Shown: positions 36,533 through 46,411, counted from the first letter of the stretch. The stretch is 64,000 bases of DNA from Acidobacteriota bacterium (GCA_003225315.1 QHZD01000024.1:105852-169851), one strand, 5' to 3'. The notes: generated by a model from the sequence alone, not told the origin. Numbers and translations: made by a program.

Positions 36533-36997
36533 ATGATCATTATCAAGTGGAGTAAAACCTTATTCTTTAGTGCAGTCGTGCTGATGTTGAGCGCAGGCGC
36601 AACCAGCCTGTCGGCCCAGTCCGCAGGCTTCGTTTACGTCGCAAACTCTAATCACTATCCCCAGCCTAGCAGCATTTCAGCTTATTCCATTGACAGCAAG
36701 ACTGGGGGTCTATCAGCCGTTCCTGGCTCGCCGTTCCAAGCGCGTAGGGCGATTGGCAGTATTGCAGTAGACCCTACAGGCCGTTTCATCTACGTAACCG
36801 ATCCTTCCGCAACCAGCATTTTGGCCTATAGCATCGACGGAACCAGGGGAATTCTAGTGCGTCGCGCCAGCAAGGCTGGCGCGGCGCTGCTCGATAAGCT
36901 GCAGGAATTTTGGCTTTTCCTTCAACCAAAGCGCTTCCAGCTCTTTGCTAAAACCAACGAGCACCCAGGGCATCCGCCGTTGCAGGGACTCCAATAG
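36533..36997 (+). pseudogene. Truncated second YVTN beta-propeller gene
   Basis: AGGAGG precedes ATG 36533, and a signal peptide (FFSAVVLMLSAGATSL) is intact. Blades begin as in the previous gene (SAGFVYVANSNH, SISAYSIDSKTGGLSAVPG, VDPTGRFIYVTD, LAYSIDGTRGIL) but stop after about 1.5 repeats near 36855. The remaining codons to 36997 are antisense to the 3' end of the next gene and have no propeller features. The join coincides with a REP-like palindrome. The gene is thus beheaded at its 3' end by a deletion. Confidence 0.8.
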
Positions 36998-37885
36998 TTT
37001 CGGAACTGAATCTTTCTTCCCGCTGATTTCCAGGGACTGCCCCTTGGAGTCGCGGATGATCGCCGAGTAGCTTTTCCCCGTGGGAATCCCGTTGTGATAG
37101 TGCTTGGTAACTTTGGGATAAGCCCACACCACGTCCCGAGTCGCCATCACGTTCGTCTTGTACGCCGCAGCGTTGATCAGCCAGTTCGTGGTGATTTGCA
37201 TTGTCCCGAATTTTTCGCCTCCGCCCTCGCTGCGCATTTCCGAATCGATGCGCATCCGCACATCCTGCAATCCTCCGTATTTCGCAAGCTGCGTGAGCAG
37301 AGGGTGAATTTCAGGCCGCATCTTCCTCCGCACAGGAATGCCGATCAGCACAAGTCCGAGAACGCCGAAGCCCGCGCCGAAAGCCGCCACGAAGAGGTTG
37401 TCTCCCTTTCGGAAGCCCGTGGCATCCAGCATGAAAGGAAGAAAAGCGTCCTTTTGCTCAGGATATTTCTGCTGGAACGGACGAACCACGCCGTTGGAGA
37501 TTTCCATCGGAACTGCCGCCAAAGTCCCCGTGAATTGCAGTTGATGATTGTCCGCCGGAGTCTTCACCAGCAGCAGCCGCTTGTTCACCACCAGCGCCAC
37601 GATCTCCGCGCGAATTTTGTCGTGGTTGCTGGCATCCACCTCTTGCATTCCGGTGGCGAACGATTTCTCTCCCTGGACTTTCAGGAAATACCGTTTGGGA
37701 ACCGCGGGATTCCAGATCGAGACCAGCTCGGAACCTTGCACCGGGAACGGTCCGAACACAAAGTTGTAAGTGTCCCGCCAGCCTGCTGCAAGAAGTAGTC
37801 CCAGAATAGTCAGAACAGCGGTACCTAATAGGAAAAGGTTGCGGCTGGTGCGCCCGATCTGGCCGCTGATGAAGTCATCCCACAT
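36854..37885 (-). CDS. Membrane protein of unknown function (DUF6709-like)
   Basis: A 343-residue protein with an N-terminal membrane helix (NLFLLGTAVLTILGLLLA) and a second near residue 170 (LFVAAFGAGFGVLGLVLI). The part between them is exported and the C-terminal part (MQITTNWLINAAAYKTNVMA) is cytoplasmic, with a mixed alpha/beta look. The pattern resembles the family I recall as DUF6709; no function is known. Its last codons (ASLAGATH) are encoded by a REP-like palindrome, so the natural C-terminus may have been altered by the rearrangement that truncated the neighbouring propeller gene. Confidence 0.7.
   Translation of the reverse strand: MWDDFISGQIGRTSRNLFLLGTAVLTILGLLLAAGWRDTYNFVFGPFPVQGSELVSIWNPAVPKRYFLKVQGEKSFATGMQEVDASNHDKIRAEIVALVVNKRLLLVKTPADNHQLQFTGTLAAVPMEISNGVVRPFQQKYPEQKDAFLPFMLDATGFRKGDNLFVAAFGAGFGVLGLVLIGIPVRRKMRPEIHPLLTQLAKYGGLQDVRMRIDSEMRSEGGGEKFGTMQITTNWLINAAAYKTNVMATRDVVWAYPKVTKHYHNGIPTGKSYSAIIRDSKGQSLEISGKKDSVPKLLESLQRRMPWVLVGFSKELEALWLKEKPKFLQLIEQRRASLAGATH
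36863..36883. repeat. REP-like palindrome at a deletion join
   Basis: CGCGCCAGC-AAG-GCTGGCGCG, a perfect 9-bp stem. It overlaps the 3' ends of the truncated propeller and the membrane protein gene and has the same CAAG centre as the elements at 3961 and 4229. Confidence 0.7.
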
Positions 37886-38076
37886 GAGGTCACCTCGTCT
37901 TCGCCCGCGCGGGGGGATTTGGAGCCAATGCCATCCAACTTACTGGCCCATTCCGAGGTGCCGCAATAGAACCACCGCTGCTCGTTAGCCTGCGCGTTAC
38001 TGTCCCGAAGTACGGGCACCCTCCTCCCCTTCGTTTAGCAAAGTTCCGACTGTGAACCTCTTTTGTTTTTAGGTTC

Positions 38077-39291
38077 TTAGGTGCGATAACTAGCGTTGAT
38101 CCGAACGTACTCCGCGGTGAAGTCGCAGGTCCAGTAGCGCGCCCGGGCTTTGCCGGCGTGCAGATCCACGACCAGCGGAACGTGCTCGGTGAGAAGTTTG
38201 TTGCTGGCGGCGCGCTCGTTGAAATCGAGCGGCTGGCCGCGCCGCAACACGGAAATGCCGGCCATCTTGATGTCTACCAGCGCGGTGTCAAACTTTACTC
38301 CGGAGCGCCCCGCGGCCGCAAAGATGCGCCCCCAATTGGGATCGCCACCCGCGAAAGCGGTTTTCACCAGCGGAGAGGTCGCAATGGTCTCCGCGATGCG
38401 CTTCGCCGCTGCTTCCGTTTTTGCGCCGCGCACTTCAATCTCAATGACGCGCTGCGCGCCTTCGCCGTCGGCCACGATTTGCAGCGCCAGAGAGCGGCAA
38501 ACTTCTTCCAGTGCGGCAGTGAACGCGCGATGCGCCCATGTTCCCGCTTTGATGGAGGGCGCTCCTGCTTCGCCATTCGCGAGCACCAGCAGCGTGTCAT
38601 TGGTCGAAGTATCGCCATCCACGCTGATGGCGTTGAATGTTCGTCCCGTCACGTCGCGCAGCGTCTTTTGCAAAAGTGAGGGCGCAATCGCCGCATCCGT
38701 GGCGACAAACGCCAGCATCGTCGCCATATTGGGATGAATCATCCCCGCGCCTTTGGCGCAGCCTACGAAATGAATGCGCTTTCCGGCCATCTTGAACGAA
38801 GCAGCCGCGGTTTTCGGGCGAGTGTCCGTGGTGCAAATGGCGAGCGAAGTCTCCGCAAAGGAACGCGCCGAAGGGCGGCGGAACCGCGCAACGACCGGCA
38901 GCGCGCGCAGAATTTTCTCCAGCGGCAGCGGAACTCCGATCACGCCAGTGGAGCAGATAAACAATTCCTGCGTCGCGCAGCCGAGCCGTTTTGCGGCTTC
39001 GGCAACCGTGAGCAGGGCAGCGGCGTGGCCCGCTTCTCCGGTAGCGCAATTGGCGTTCCCGGCGTTCACCACCACGCCGCGCATGCGGCCTTTCGAGACG
39101 CGCAAATGCTCCTTTGAAATGAGCACGGGTGCGGCAACAACAAGATTTTGCGTGAAGACCGCGGCGGCCGAGGCCGGCACGTCGCTCGAAAGGATGGCGA
39201 GGTCGAGCGCGCCGGTTTTCTTCAGGCCGCAGGCGGTCGCGGCGAAGCGGAATCCGAGCGGGAGGGCGGCTTCGGAGAGGGCGTGCTTCAT
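38077..39291 (-). CDS. argJ: Bifunctional ornithine acetyltransferase/N-acetylglutamate synthase
   Basis: A 404-residue enzyme that transfers acetyl from N-acetylornithine to glutamate, closing the acetyl cycle, and in its bifunctional form also makes acetylglutamate from acetyl-CoA. The self-cleavage site is in PNMATMLAF (cut before Thr); VDGDTSTNDTLLVLANG and GGDPNWGRIFAAAG are signatures. Its presence without argA or argE fits the cyclic pathway. ATG 39291 is the family start; the frame continues upstream without homologous residues. It is the last gene of the arg operon, 102 bp after argH. Confidence 0.94.
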   Translation of the reverse strand: MKHALSEAALPLGFRFAATACGLKKTGALDLAILSSDVPASAAAVFTQNLVVAAPVLISKEHLRVSKGRMRGVVVNAGNANCATGEAGHAAALLTVAEAAKRLGCATQELFICSTGVIGVPLPLEKILRALPVVARFRRPSARSFAETSLAICTTDTRPKTAAASFKMAGKRIHFVGCAKGAGMIHPNMATMLAFVATDAAIAPSLLQKTLRDVTGRTFNAISVDGDTSTNDTLLVLANGEAGAPSIKAGTWAHRAFTAALEEVCRSLALQIVADGEGAQRVIEIEVRGAKTEAAAKRIAETIATSPLVKTAFAGGDPNWGRIFAAAGRSGVKFDTALVDIKMAGISVLRRGQPLDFNERAASNKLLTEHVPLVVDLHAGKARARYWTCDFTAEYVRINASYRT

Positions 39292-39393
39292 CAACGGGAT
39301 ATCCGTATGACTAGCGCGTCTCTCCCGGAAGGGACCTCCGATCCTCCGCAACCGCGGCGAGGGATAACTGCTGTTTTGCTGCCTGGCTTGCAT

Positions 39394-40821
39394 TCATGGT
39401 TTGGCTCCTGTTTTGATGGCTTTCTTGTTGAGACGTCTTTCCAAATTTGCGATAGCGTCAGCGACGCTTTCCGGCGCGGTACCGCCGGGGACTTTTTTCG
39501 AGGAAAGCGCAGCGTCAACGCTGAGGCTTCTTGAAAAATCGGCTTCAAAGGCAGGCGAGAGTCTTTTCAAGGATTCGAGCGGGAGCGCCGTCCACGAAAT
39601 ATTTTGCTTCTCGGCATCGCGCAGGACTTTGCCGACGATGTCGTGCGCCTGGCGGAAGGGAACGCCTTTGCGGACCAGATAATCCGCCGCTTCCGTGGCC
39701 AGCAGAGCAGGATTGGACGCCGCAGATTTCAATCGCTCGGTATTGAATTTCGTTGCCGCGACAGCGCCGGCCGCAACCCCAAGCATGTCCGCGACCTGAT
39801 CGTGTGCGGCAAAGAGCGCCTCTTTGTCTTCTTGAAGATCGCGCTGATAACTTGTCGGCAAGCCTTTCAGCGTCGTGAGCAGACTGACCAGTGCCCCGGT
39901 GATGCGTCCGGTCTTGCCGCGGATCAGTTCCCATGCGTCGGGATTTTTCTTTTGTGGCATGAGGCTGCTGCCGGTTGAAAAGTCGTCGGGAAGAATCACG
40001 TAAGAAAATTCCTGCGACGCGAAGATGACGAAATCTTCCGCGAGCCGCGAAAGATGCGTGGCGATACCGGTGAGCGCGAAAAGATAATCGAGTGCGAAGT
40101 CCCTGTCGCTGACGCCGTCGAGGCTGTTCGCGGTGATGCGGGAAAAACCAAGTTCGCGGGCAATTGCGTTGCGGTCAATCGCGAATGAATTTCCCGCCAG
40201 CGCGCCGGAGCCCATCGGACAAGCATCAGCGCTTGCAGCAGCGTGTTGGAGCCGAGTGATGTCACGGGCAAACGCTTCGGCGTGCGCGAGCAGAAAATGC
40301 GAAAGCAAAATCGGCTGCGCGTGTTGCATGTGCGTCATGCCCGCCATCGGCACGCTAACGTTGGCCTTCGCTTGAAGCAAAAATGAATTCAGCAAAGCTC
40401 CGAGCCCGCGCTGAATTTCTGCGGCAGCGTCGATAACGAATAACCGGAAATCAGTGGCGACGAGTTCATTGCGGCTGCGCCCGGTGTGCAGTTTCCAGCC
40501 GAGCGAACCGAGCTCTTCGACCAGGGCTTTTTCGACGAAGTGGTGGACATCCTCGGCGGTCGCGCCGAACGATTCGAGCCACGCAGAATCCGTTTTCGCG
40601 CGCTCAGAAATTTTGTCGAGGGAGGCGAGCGTTTGTTTCACTTCTGCCGCGGTGAAAATGCCCACGGGCTCCAAAGCTTTGGCCCAGGCACGGTCAACCG
40701 CAATCTCGTACAGCAGGAGACGACGGTCGAACGCAAAGCAACGCTGGAACGCGTCGAACTGTTTATTCGGTTCGCGCTCAAAGCGTCCGCCCCACAGCCG
40801 GTCGTCTTTGCGTTCGGTCAT
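39394..40821 (-). CDS. argH: Argininosuccinate lyase
   Basis: A 475-residue fumarase-superfamily lyase that splits argininosuccinate into arginine and fumarate. WGGRFEREPNKQFDAF opens the protein, HTGRSRNELVATD carries the substrate site, THMQHAQPILLSHFLL the helix with catalytic His, and SSLMPQKKNPDAWEL the flexible signature loop with the catalytic Ser. Length matches the family. ATG 40821 is chosen over an upstream extension. A dispersed repeat pair lies between it and argG. Confidence 0.95.
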   Translation of the reverse strand: MTERKDDRLWGGRFEREPNKQFDAFQRCFAFDRRLLLYEIAVDRAWAKALEPVGIFTAAEVKQTLASLDKISERAKTDSAWLESFGATAEDVHHFVEKALVEELGSLGWKLHTGRSRNELVATDFRLFVIDAAAEIQRGLGALLNSFLLQAKANVSVPMAGMTHMQHAQPILLSHFLLAHAEAFARDITRLQHAAASADACPMGSGALAGNSFAIDRNAIARELGFSRITANSLDGVSDRDFALDYLFALTGIATHLSRLAEDFVIFASQEFSYVILPDDFSTGSSLMPQKKNPDAWELIRGKTGRITGALVSLLTTLKGLPTSYQRDLQEDKEALFAAHDQVADMLGVAAGAVAATKFNTERLKSAASNPALLATEAADYLVRKGVPFRQAHDIVGKVLRDAEKQNISWTALPLESLKRLSPAFEADFSRSLSVDAALSSKKVPGGTAPESVADAIANLERRLNKKAIKTGAKP

Positions 40822-40834
40822 TTTGTACTCGTGG

Positions 40835-40907
40835 GACAGACATTCTTGCCTGTTCCGGTTTTCGTCGCCCGTCAAATACCGCGGACAGACAAGAATGTCT
40901 CTCCTAC
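40835..40907. repeat. Inverted pair of REP-like elements between argG and argH
   Basis: GACAGACATTCTTGCCTGTTC at 40835-40855 and GACAGACAAGAATGTCTCTC at 40884-40903 followed by CTAC. Both belong to the same family as the repeats at 4171-4252, in opposite orientation, so the transcript could fold into a large hairpin between the two genes. The right copy overlaps the stop of argG (40904). Confidence 0.7.
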
Positions 40908-42124
40908 TTATTTCCTTCCGCCTTTGCTTTTGGGCGAACAGTTACAGGCAGCGCAAACAAATTGATGAAACCTTCAGCGTCCTTGGGGTTGTACCGGCCC
41001 ATAGTGAAGCTGGCCAGGTCCGCACGATAAAGTGAGAACGGAGAAACGCGCTTCGTGACGTTGAGCGTGCCTTTCCAGAGTTTCAGGCCGACGGCGCCGG
41101 TGACGCGCTGTTGCGCAACGTTGAAAAATCCGTCGAGCGCTTCGCGGAGCGGCGCAAACCACAGGCCGTAGTAGACAAGTTCCGCGTAGCGCAACGAGAG
41201 CGCCTGCTGGAAATGCGCCGTTTCGCGGTCGACGGTGAGGCGCTCGAGTTCCTGGTGCGCTTTGACGAGCAGCGTTCCACCGGGAGTTTCGTACGCGCCG
41301 CGCGATTTCATTCCGACGAGGCGATTTTCGACGAGATCGGTGCGGCCGATGCCGTGCTTAGCGGCAATTTCATTGAGCTGGTTAAGCAGTTCGACGGGCC
41401 CAAGTTTCGCGCCGTTGACTGAAACCGGAGTGCCGGATTCAAATCCGATTTCGACTTCTTCGGCTTTGTCCGGAGCTTTTTCCGGGGAAACAACCCACTG
41501 CCACATGGCCTCGTTCGGCGCGTTCGCGGGATCTTCGAGTTCGCCGCCTTCGTGGCTGAGGTGCCAAATGTTTCGGTCGCGGCTGTAAATGTTTTCCTTG
41601 CTTTGTTGAACGGGAACGTTGTGTTTTTGCGCATAGGCGATGGCGTCTTCGCGGGAATCGATGTCCCACTCGCGCCAAGGCGCGATGATTTGCACATTCG
41701 GCGCGATGGCCTTGTAGGCCAGTTCGAACCGCACCTGGTCGTTGCCTTTTCCAGTGCAGCCGTGGGAAAGGCCATCAGCGCCAAGCTTCAGCGCGATTTC
41801 CGCCTGGCGTTTGGCGATGACGGGGCGCGCCATGGAAGTGCCGAGCAAGTACGTGTGCTCGTAAATCGCGCCGGCGCGAAGCGTCGGCCAAATGTAATCG
41901 CGCACAAATTCTTCGCGCAGATCCTCGACGTGCGCGGAAGAAGCGCCCGTAGCAAGCGCTTTCTTGCGCGCGGCTTCGAGGTCTTCCTGCTGGCCGACGT
42001 CGCCAATCACGGCGATCACTTCGCAGCCGTAGTTTTCCTTGAGCCAGGGAATGATGATGGACGTGTCCAGGCCGCCGGAATAGGCGAGTACAACTTTTTT
42101 CGGTTTAGGCAATTGTGCTTTCAC
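40904..42124 (-). CDS. argG: Argininosuccinate synthase
   Basis: A 406-residue ATP-dependent ligase joining citrulline and aspartate. The PP-loop reads [16 protein letters not shown] (residues 13-28); [18 protein letters not shown] and [16 protein letters not shown] are signatures, and the C-terminal [16 protein letters not shown] fits the family. It is of normal length. It lies 103 bp after argF and 82 bp before argH; the latter gap contains dispersed repeats, which the gene's stop codon touches. Confidence 0.96.
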   Translation of the reverse strand: MKAQLPKPKKVVLAYSGGLDTSIIIPWLKENYGCEVIAVIGDVGQQEDLEAARKKALATGASSAHVEDLREEFVRDYIWPTLRAGAIYEHTYLLGTSMARPVIAKRQAEIALKLGADGLSHGCTGKGNDQVRFELAYKAIAPNVQIIAPWREWDIDSREDAIAYAQKHNVPVQQSKENIYSRDRNIWHLSHEGGELEDPANAPNEAMWQWVVSPEKAPDKAEEVEIGFESGTPVSVNGAKLGPVELLNQLNEIAAKHGIGRTDLVENRLVGMKSRGAYETPGGTLLVKAHQELERLTVDRETAHFQQALSLRYAELVYYGLWFAPLREALDGFFNVAQQRVTGAVGLKLWKGTLNVTKRVSPFSLYRADLASFTMGRYNPKDAEGFINLFALPVTVRPKAKAEGNK

Positions 42125-42227
42125 GATTCCTCACTTGCATTTTGGTATTGCTGAAATGGGGCGCCCGCCGCGGGCGGCCGCGCTTACAAAGAGAACTTCA
42201 CGCGATGTAATCGAAAACATCGCGGGA

Positions 42228-43178
42228 CTAGAACAGCGTATGCAGGATTGCTTTTTGCACGTACATGCGGTTTTCGGATTGATCGAGGACCACCGACTGC
42301 GGGCCATCGAGGACTTCCGGAGTGACTTCCAGGCCGCGGTGCGCCGGAAGACAGTGCATGAAGACGGCGTCGGGCGCGGCGAGCGACATCAGCTCGGCGT
42401 TCACCTGATACGGCTGAAACACAGTGTTTCGCACTTGCCCCTCGGCTTCAAATCCCATACTGGTCCAGGAATCCGTGTAGACGCCCATCGCGCCGCTGAC
42501 GGCTTCGCGCGGGTCGGTCATCAATTCGATTTTGGCTTTCGTTTCGCGGGCGACGCGCTTGCCGTCGGCGACAACCTCGGGCAACGGCGCATATTCCGCG
42601 GGCGTGGCGATGCGCAAGTGAACGCCAAGGCGGGCGGCAAGATAGATCAGCGAGTGGCAAACGTTGTTGCCATCGCCGACGTAGGCGAGCTTGAACCCGC
42701 GCAGCGCACCGAATTTTTCTTCGAGGGTGAAGAAGTCCGCTAGCGCCTGGCACGGATGAAATTTGTCAGAGAGCGCATTGATCACGGGGATGTCCGCGTT
42801 CGCCGCCATTTCCTCGAGCACGCGCTGGTGGTAAACGCGAGCGACGATGCCCTGCACCCAGCGATCGAGGTTGCGCGCGACATCGGCGATGGATTCGCGG
42901 GCGCCGAGCGAGGCGGAGGCCTGCGTGTGATCAAGAAAAACGACGGAGCCGCCCATGCTCTGGATGCCGACGTCGAAGGTGACGCGCGTGCGCAACGAAG
43001 GCTTTTCAAAAATCAGGGCGATAAATTTGCCCTGCAAGGTAGACGCGTAACGGATGGGGCGCGCCTTGATGTCCGCCGAAAGCTGGAGCAATTCGCGCGT
43101 GTGCGCGGGGCTCCATTCCGCTCCGGTGAGGAGATCATTCGATAAGGAAATAGGCGCAACGAGAGTCGATGTAGTCAT
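42228..43178 (-). CDS. argF: Ornithine carbamoyltransferase
   Basis: A 316-residue enzyme making citrulline from ornithine and carbamoyl phosphate. The carbamoyl-phosphate loop is KPSLRTRVTF (SxRTR), followed by DHTQASLG-like residues, HPCQALADFFT, and the ornithine-binding HCLPAHRG. ATG 43178 is four bases after the argD stop and is favoured over an upstream frame extension to 43280 that overlaps argD. It fits the anabolic family in length. Confidence 0.95.
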   Translation of the reverse strand: MTTSTLVAPISLSNDLLTGAEWSPAHTRELLQLSADIKARPIRYASTLQGKFIALIFEKPSLRTRVTFDVGIQSMGGSVVFLDHTQASASLGARESIADVARNLDRWVQGIVARVYHQRVLEEMAANADIPVINALSDKFHPCQALADFFTLEEKFGALRGFKLAYVGDGNNVCHSLIYLAARLGVHLRIATPAEYAPLPEVVADGKRVARETKAKIELMTDPREAVSGAMGVYTDSWTSMGFEAEGQVRNTVFQPYQVNAELMSLAAPDAVFMHCLPAHRGLEVTPEVLDGPQSVVLDQSENRMYVQKAILHTLF

Positions 43179-43182
43179 TTTT

Positions 43183-44535
43183 TCACCTTGCCGACGCATG
43201 GGCAACCCGCCCAGAATCAGCGGGCTTCGCGGAATCCGAAGCGGAAGCTTGCTGCGGAGCTTTTGCAAGAACAAGTTCAAAGAGTTTCAGGAATTCGCGC
43301 ACCTGCGTGCGAGTGATGATAAAGGGCGGCAGCAGGCGCAACGTAAAATCGTGGGTACAGTTGATGAGCAAGCCGCGCTGCATTGCTTCGTTGACGAAAG
43401 GCGCGCCTTCAACAGAGAGTTCGACGCCAATCATCAGGCCTTCACTGCGAATTTCGCGGATGAAGCCAAATTTTGCCGCGAGTTTTATGAGCCCGTCGCG
43501 CAACTCTGCGCCTCGCGCGCGGATATTTTCGAGGAGTTTTTCGTCCTCGACGATCTTGAGAAACTCGAGGGCCACAGCACAAGCCAGCGGGCCGCCGCCG
43601 AAAGTAGTGCCATGCATCCCGGGCGAAACGCGAGAGGCGACTGCTTCCGTGGTGAGAATCGCGCCGAGTGGAAGTCCGGCGGCAAGCGGCTTGGCAATTA
43701 AGACAATGTCCGGTCTCGAGGGAAATTTCTGATAAGCGAAATAGCGGCCGGTGCGGCCAAGCCCGCACTGAATCTCATCGGCGATCAGGAGAGCGCCGTG
43801 CTGCGTAGCCAGGGCGCGGGCACGACTCCAGAATTCTTCGCTGACAGAATAGATTCCGCCTTCTCCCTGCACCGTTTCTAGAAGGATGGCGCAAACGGTA
43901 TCGTCGAATTTCGACTCAAGGTCAGCGACGTTGTTGAACCGGACGAATTCCGCGCCTGGAACGACAGGCGCGAAAGGCAACCGATACTTTTCCGTGGAGG
44001 TGACGCTGATAGCACCGAAAGTGCGTCCGTGAAAGGAATTCTCAAGGACCAAGAAGCGGTGTTTTTTCGCAATCGTCCCGGGAGTTTCATTCGACTGGCG
44101 TCCACAGAGGCGCGCCAGCTTCATTGCGCCATCGACGGCTTCCGTGCCGCTGTTGGAAAAAAAGACGCGATCCATGCCAGACCATCCGGCGAGTTTGCGC
44201 GCGAGTGGGCCCTGATAGGCATTGTGAAAGAGATTTGAGAGATGAATGGCGCGGGCGGCTTCGCGGCGGATGACTTTCACGATGCGCGGATGCGCGTGCC
44301 CGAGAGCGTTCACGGCAATGCCACCAAGAAAATCGAGATACTTTTTGCCGGTGGAATCGAAAACAAAGGCGCCGCGGCCGTGGGTCATGACCACGGGAGG
44401 GCGCTTGTAGGTGGGCAGAAGAAATTGTTCGGCATCCAGCAGAGGCGAGTCCGGCTTGGTAGTTTTCGCCTGCCCCTGTTTGGGCTTGCTCGCGGAACGG
44501 ACCAAAGACTTCTTTTTGAACGAAGCGCGCATCAT
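43183..44535 (-). CDS. argD: Acetylornithine aminotransferase
   Basis: A 450-residue PLP enzyme (class III) converting N-acetylglutamate semialdehyde to N-acetylornithine. FFSNSGTEAVDGAMKLAR binds the phosphate, LLIADEIQCGLGRTG carries the Asp that contacts the cofactor ring, and VLIAKPLAAGLPLGAI has the Schiff-base Lys. There are about 35 extra basic N-terminal residues and an Ala/Ser-rich tail compared with typical 400-residue ArgD. It overlaps argB by 4 bp (ATGA). Confidence 0.94.
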   Translation of the reverse strand: MMRASFKKKSLVRSASKPKQGQAKTTKPDSPLLDAEQFLLPTYKRPPVVMTHGRGAFVFDSTGKKYLDFLGGIAVNALGHAHPRIVKVIRREAARAIHLSNLFHNAYQGPLARKLAGWSGMDRVFFSNSGTEAVDGAMKLARLCGRQSNETPGTIAKKHRFLVLENSFHGRTFGAISVTSTEKYRLPFAPVVPGAEFVRFNNVADLESKFDDTVCAILLETVQGEGGIYSVSEEFWSRARALATQHGALLIADEIQCGLGRTGRYFAYQKFPSRPDIVLIAKPLAAGLPLGAILTTEAVASRVSPGMHGTTFGGGPLACAVALEFLKIVEDEKLLENIRARGAELRDGLIKLAAKFGFIREIRSEGLMIGVELSVEGAPFVNEAMQRGLLINCTHDFTLRLLPPFIITRTQVREFLKLFELVLAKAPQQASASDSAKPADSGRVAHASAR

Positions 44536-45383
44536 GCCGCCGAAAGAGCCGCTTGCGCAGCGGATAAGGGTTCGCGAAGGACGCGTGTTCCGGGAACCAA
44601 GGCGACTCCGTCGCTAGCGGAAGCTCCTGCCCCGTGAGAAGCCACCAACAAGGCATCGGACGACGTACCGCCAACAATGCGAACTTCGCGGACGCCGCCT
44701 TCGATGGCGCGCTTGGCGGCCTCCAGCTTAAGAACCATGCCCCCGGAAACGACACGGCATTGGACCAGTCGTTCGATTTCCCCACACGCGACGGCGGAGA
44801 GAACTCTCTCTCCGTCGAGGACACCGGCGACATCCGTGAGATAGATCAACTGATCGGCGCTGAGATATTCCGCGCAGGCCGCGGCCATGTGGTCCGCGTT
44901 GATGTTGTACAACTCGTTGTCCGAACCCAGGCCGAGGCACGGCGCAACCGGCAGAAGTCCTTCGTGCCAAAGAGACTCGATAAATTGCGTGTTCAATCCG
45001 GTGAGGTAGCCCACGAATCCCAGGCCGCCTTCGACTTCGTTGTGGACCATGGGTTCGGCGAGGAAGCACCGGGCGTCCGCCGCAGAGATGCCAATGGCGG
45101 GCTGCCCTTCCACCGAGATCGCTGCGGCCAACTTCTTATTCAGCAAACCGGCGAAAACCATAACGGCGACGTCGCGCGCTTCACGGTCCGTGACGCGCAA
45201 GCCGGCGACGAACTTGCTTTCGATGGCCATGCGCTTGAGCGTGGCGGTAAAAAGCCGCCCGCCACCATGCACGACGAGAATTTCGTGGCCTTGCTGCGCC
45301 AGCGCCGCGACCTGGCGCGCAAGAGAGCGCACCGTGGCGTCGTCTTCAAGCAATGCTCCTGCGAACTTGATTACGATTCTCAT
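44532..45383 (-). CDS. argB: Acetylglutamate kinase
   Basis: A 283-residue amino-acid kinase phosphorylating N-acetylglutamate. Motifs: VVHGGGRLFTATLKRM, GLRVTDREARDVAVMVF, LGSDNELYNINADHMAAA and GGMVLKLEAAKRAIEGG with the catalytic Lys. The N-terminal phosphate loop reads VIKFAGALL, where most ArgB proteins have K-x-G-G. ATG 45383 overlaps the argC stop by 4 bp. It may be feedback-inhibited by arginine, but the N-terminal helix that marks inhibited forms is not clearly present. Confidence 0.9.
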   Translation of the reverse strand: MRIVIKFAGALLEDDATVRSLARQVAALAQQGHEILVVHGGGRLFTATLKRMAIESKFVAGLRVTDREARDVAVMVFAGLLNKKLAAAISVEGQPAIGISAADARCFLAEPMVHNEVEGGLGFVGYLTGLNTQFIESLWHEGLLPVAPCLGLGSDNELYNINADHMAAACAEYLSADQLIYLTDVAGVLDGERVLSAVACGEIERLVQCRVVSGGMVLKLEAAKRAIEGGVREVRIVGGTSSDALLVASHGAGASASDGVALVPGTRVLREPLSAAQAALSAA

Positions 45384-46411
45384 TGAAGTGAGGTTTGCTC
45401 CTCTATTCCCAGCATGTGATTGAAATTCTGCACGGCCTGGCCGGCGGCGCCTTTTCCAAGATTGTCGAGGCAAGAGACGATGACCAGGCGGCGTCCAGAT
45501 TTGTCTAAAGCGAATCCGATGTCGCAAAAATTAGTGTGCGCGACGTGCTGCAACTCGGGCAGCGTGCCGGCGGGCCAGATGCGCACCATCGGGCGGCCGG
45601 CGTAAAACTGCCGATAGAGCGACTCGACGTCCGCGGCGTTTTGCGGTTCGCTCAGCGTGACGTAGATTGTGGAAAGAATGCCGCGCGCAAGCGGGAGCAG
45701 GTGAGTGGAGAAAACGACCTGCGACTCCCTTAGACCGGTGTGTTCGAGAATTTCCGGCGTGTGGCGGTGGGTGAAAAGGCCGTATGCTTTGAAATTTTCA
45801 TCTACTTCCACAAAGTGGAGATCGCGGCGAGGATCTTTGCCTGCGCCGCTGGCGCCGGATTTGCAGTCGCAAACGACGCCGGAATCGGCCGCAAGCAGGC
45901 CCGCCTGCGTGAGCGGCCGCAGAGCTAGAATCACGCTGGTGGCGTAACAACCGGGATTCGCAATCAATCGAGCTTGAGAAATTTCGCTCGAATAAAGCTC
46001 GGGAATACCATAGACAGCTTCCGTGAGCCATTTAGCGTGTGGCGCGGCCAGCTTGTACCAGGAGGTGAAGGTTTCGGCATCGCGAAAGCGGAACGCTCCG
46101 CTCAAATCGACGACGCGGAGGCCGGCCTGGAGCAAATCCGGCGCCAATTCCGCGGAAACCTCGTGAGGAGTCGCAAGAAACGCGGTGCCAGCGTTGCTTG
46201 AAGCGATGCCATCAACAGAAAGGGGCCGGAGCGGCGCCTCGCCCCAACCACGGAACTGAGGAAAGAGTTCGGCGAGACATTTCGCACCGTTTGGTTCGCG
46301 GACATAGAAAACGGGCGGCGGAAGCTGAGGATGGCGCAGAAGTATCCGTGCCAGCTCGAGACCGGTGTAGCCGGTGACTCCCACAACCGCGACTTGGCGG
46401 GGATTTCTCAT
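45380..46411 (-). CDS. argC: N-acetyl-gamma-glutamyl-phosphate reductase
   Basis: A 343-residue NADPH-dependent reductase. The Rossmann fold starts VVGVTGYTGLELARIL; the catalytic Cys is in NPGCYATSVILAL, and SGASGAGKDPRRDLHF and HRHTPEI carry the active-site His region. Length is typical of the type-1 ArgC. The start overlaps the argR stop by 4 bp (ATGA), so argR-C-B-D are translated in a chain. Confidence 0.96.
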   Translation of the reverse strand: MRNPRQVAVVGVTGYTGLELARILLRHPQLPPPVFYVREPNGAKCLAELFPQFRGWGEAPLRPLSVDGIASSNAGTAFLATPHEVSAELAPDLLQAGLRVVDLSGAFRFRDAETFTSWYKLAAPHAKWLTEAVYGIPELYSSEISQARLIANPGCYATSVILALRPLTQAGLLAADSGVVCDCKSGASGAGKDPRRDLHFVEVDENFKAYGLFTHRHTPEILEHTGLRESQVVFSTHLLPLARGILSTIYVTLSEPQNAADVESLYRQFYAGRPMVRIWPAGTLPELQHVAHTNFCDIGFALDKSGRRLVIVSCLDNLGKGAAGQAVQNFNHMLGIEEQTSLQ

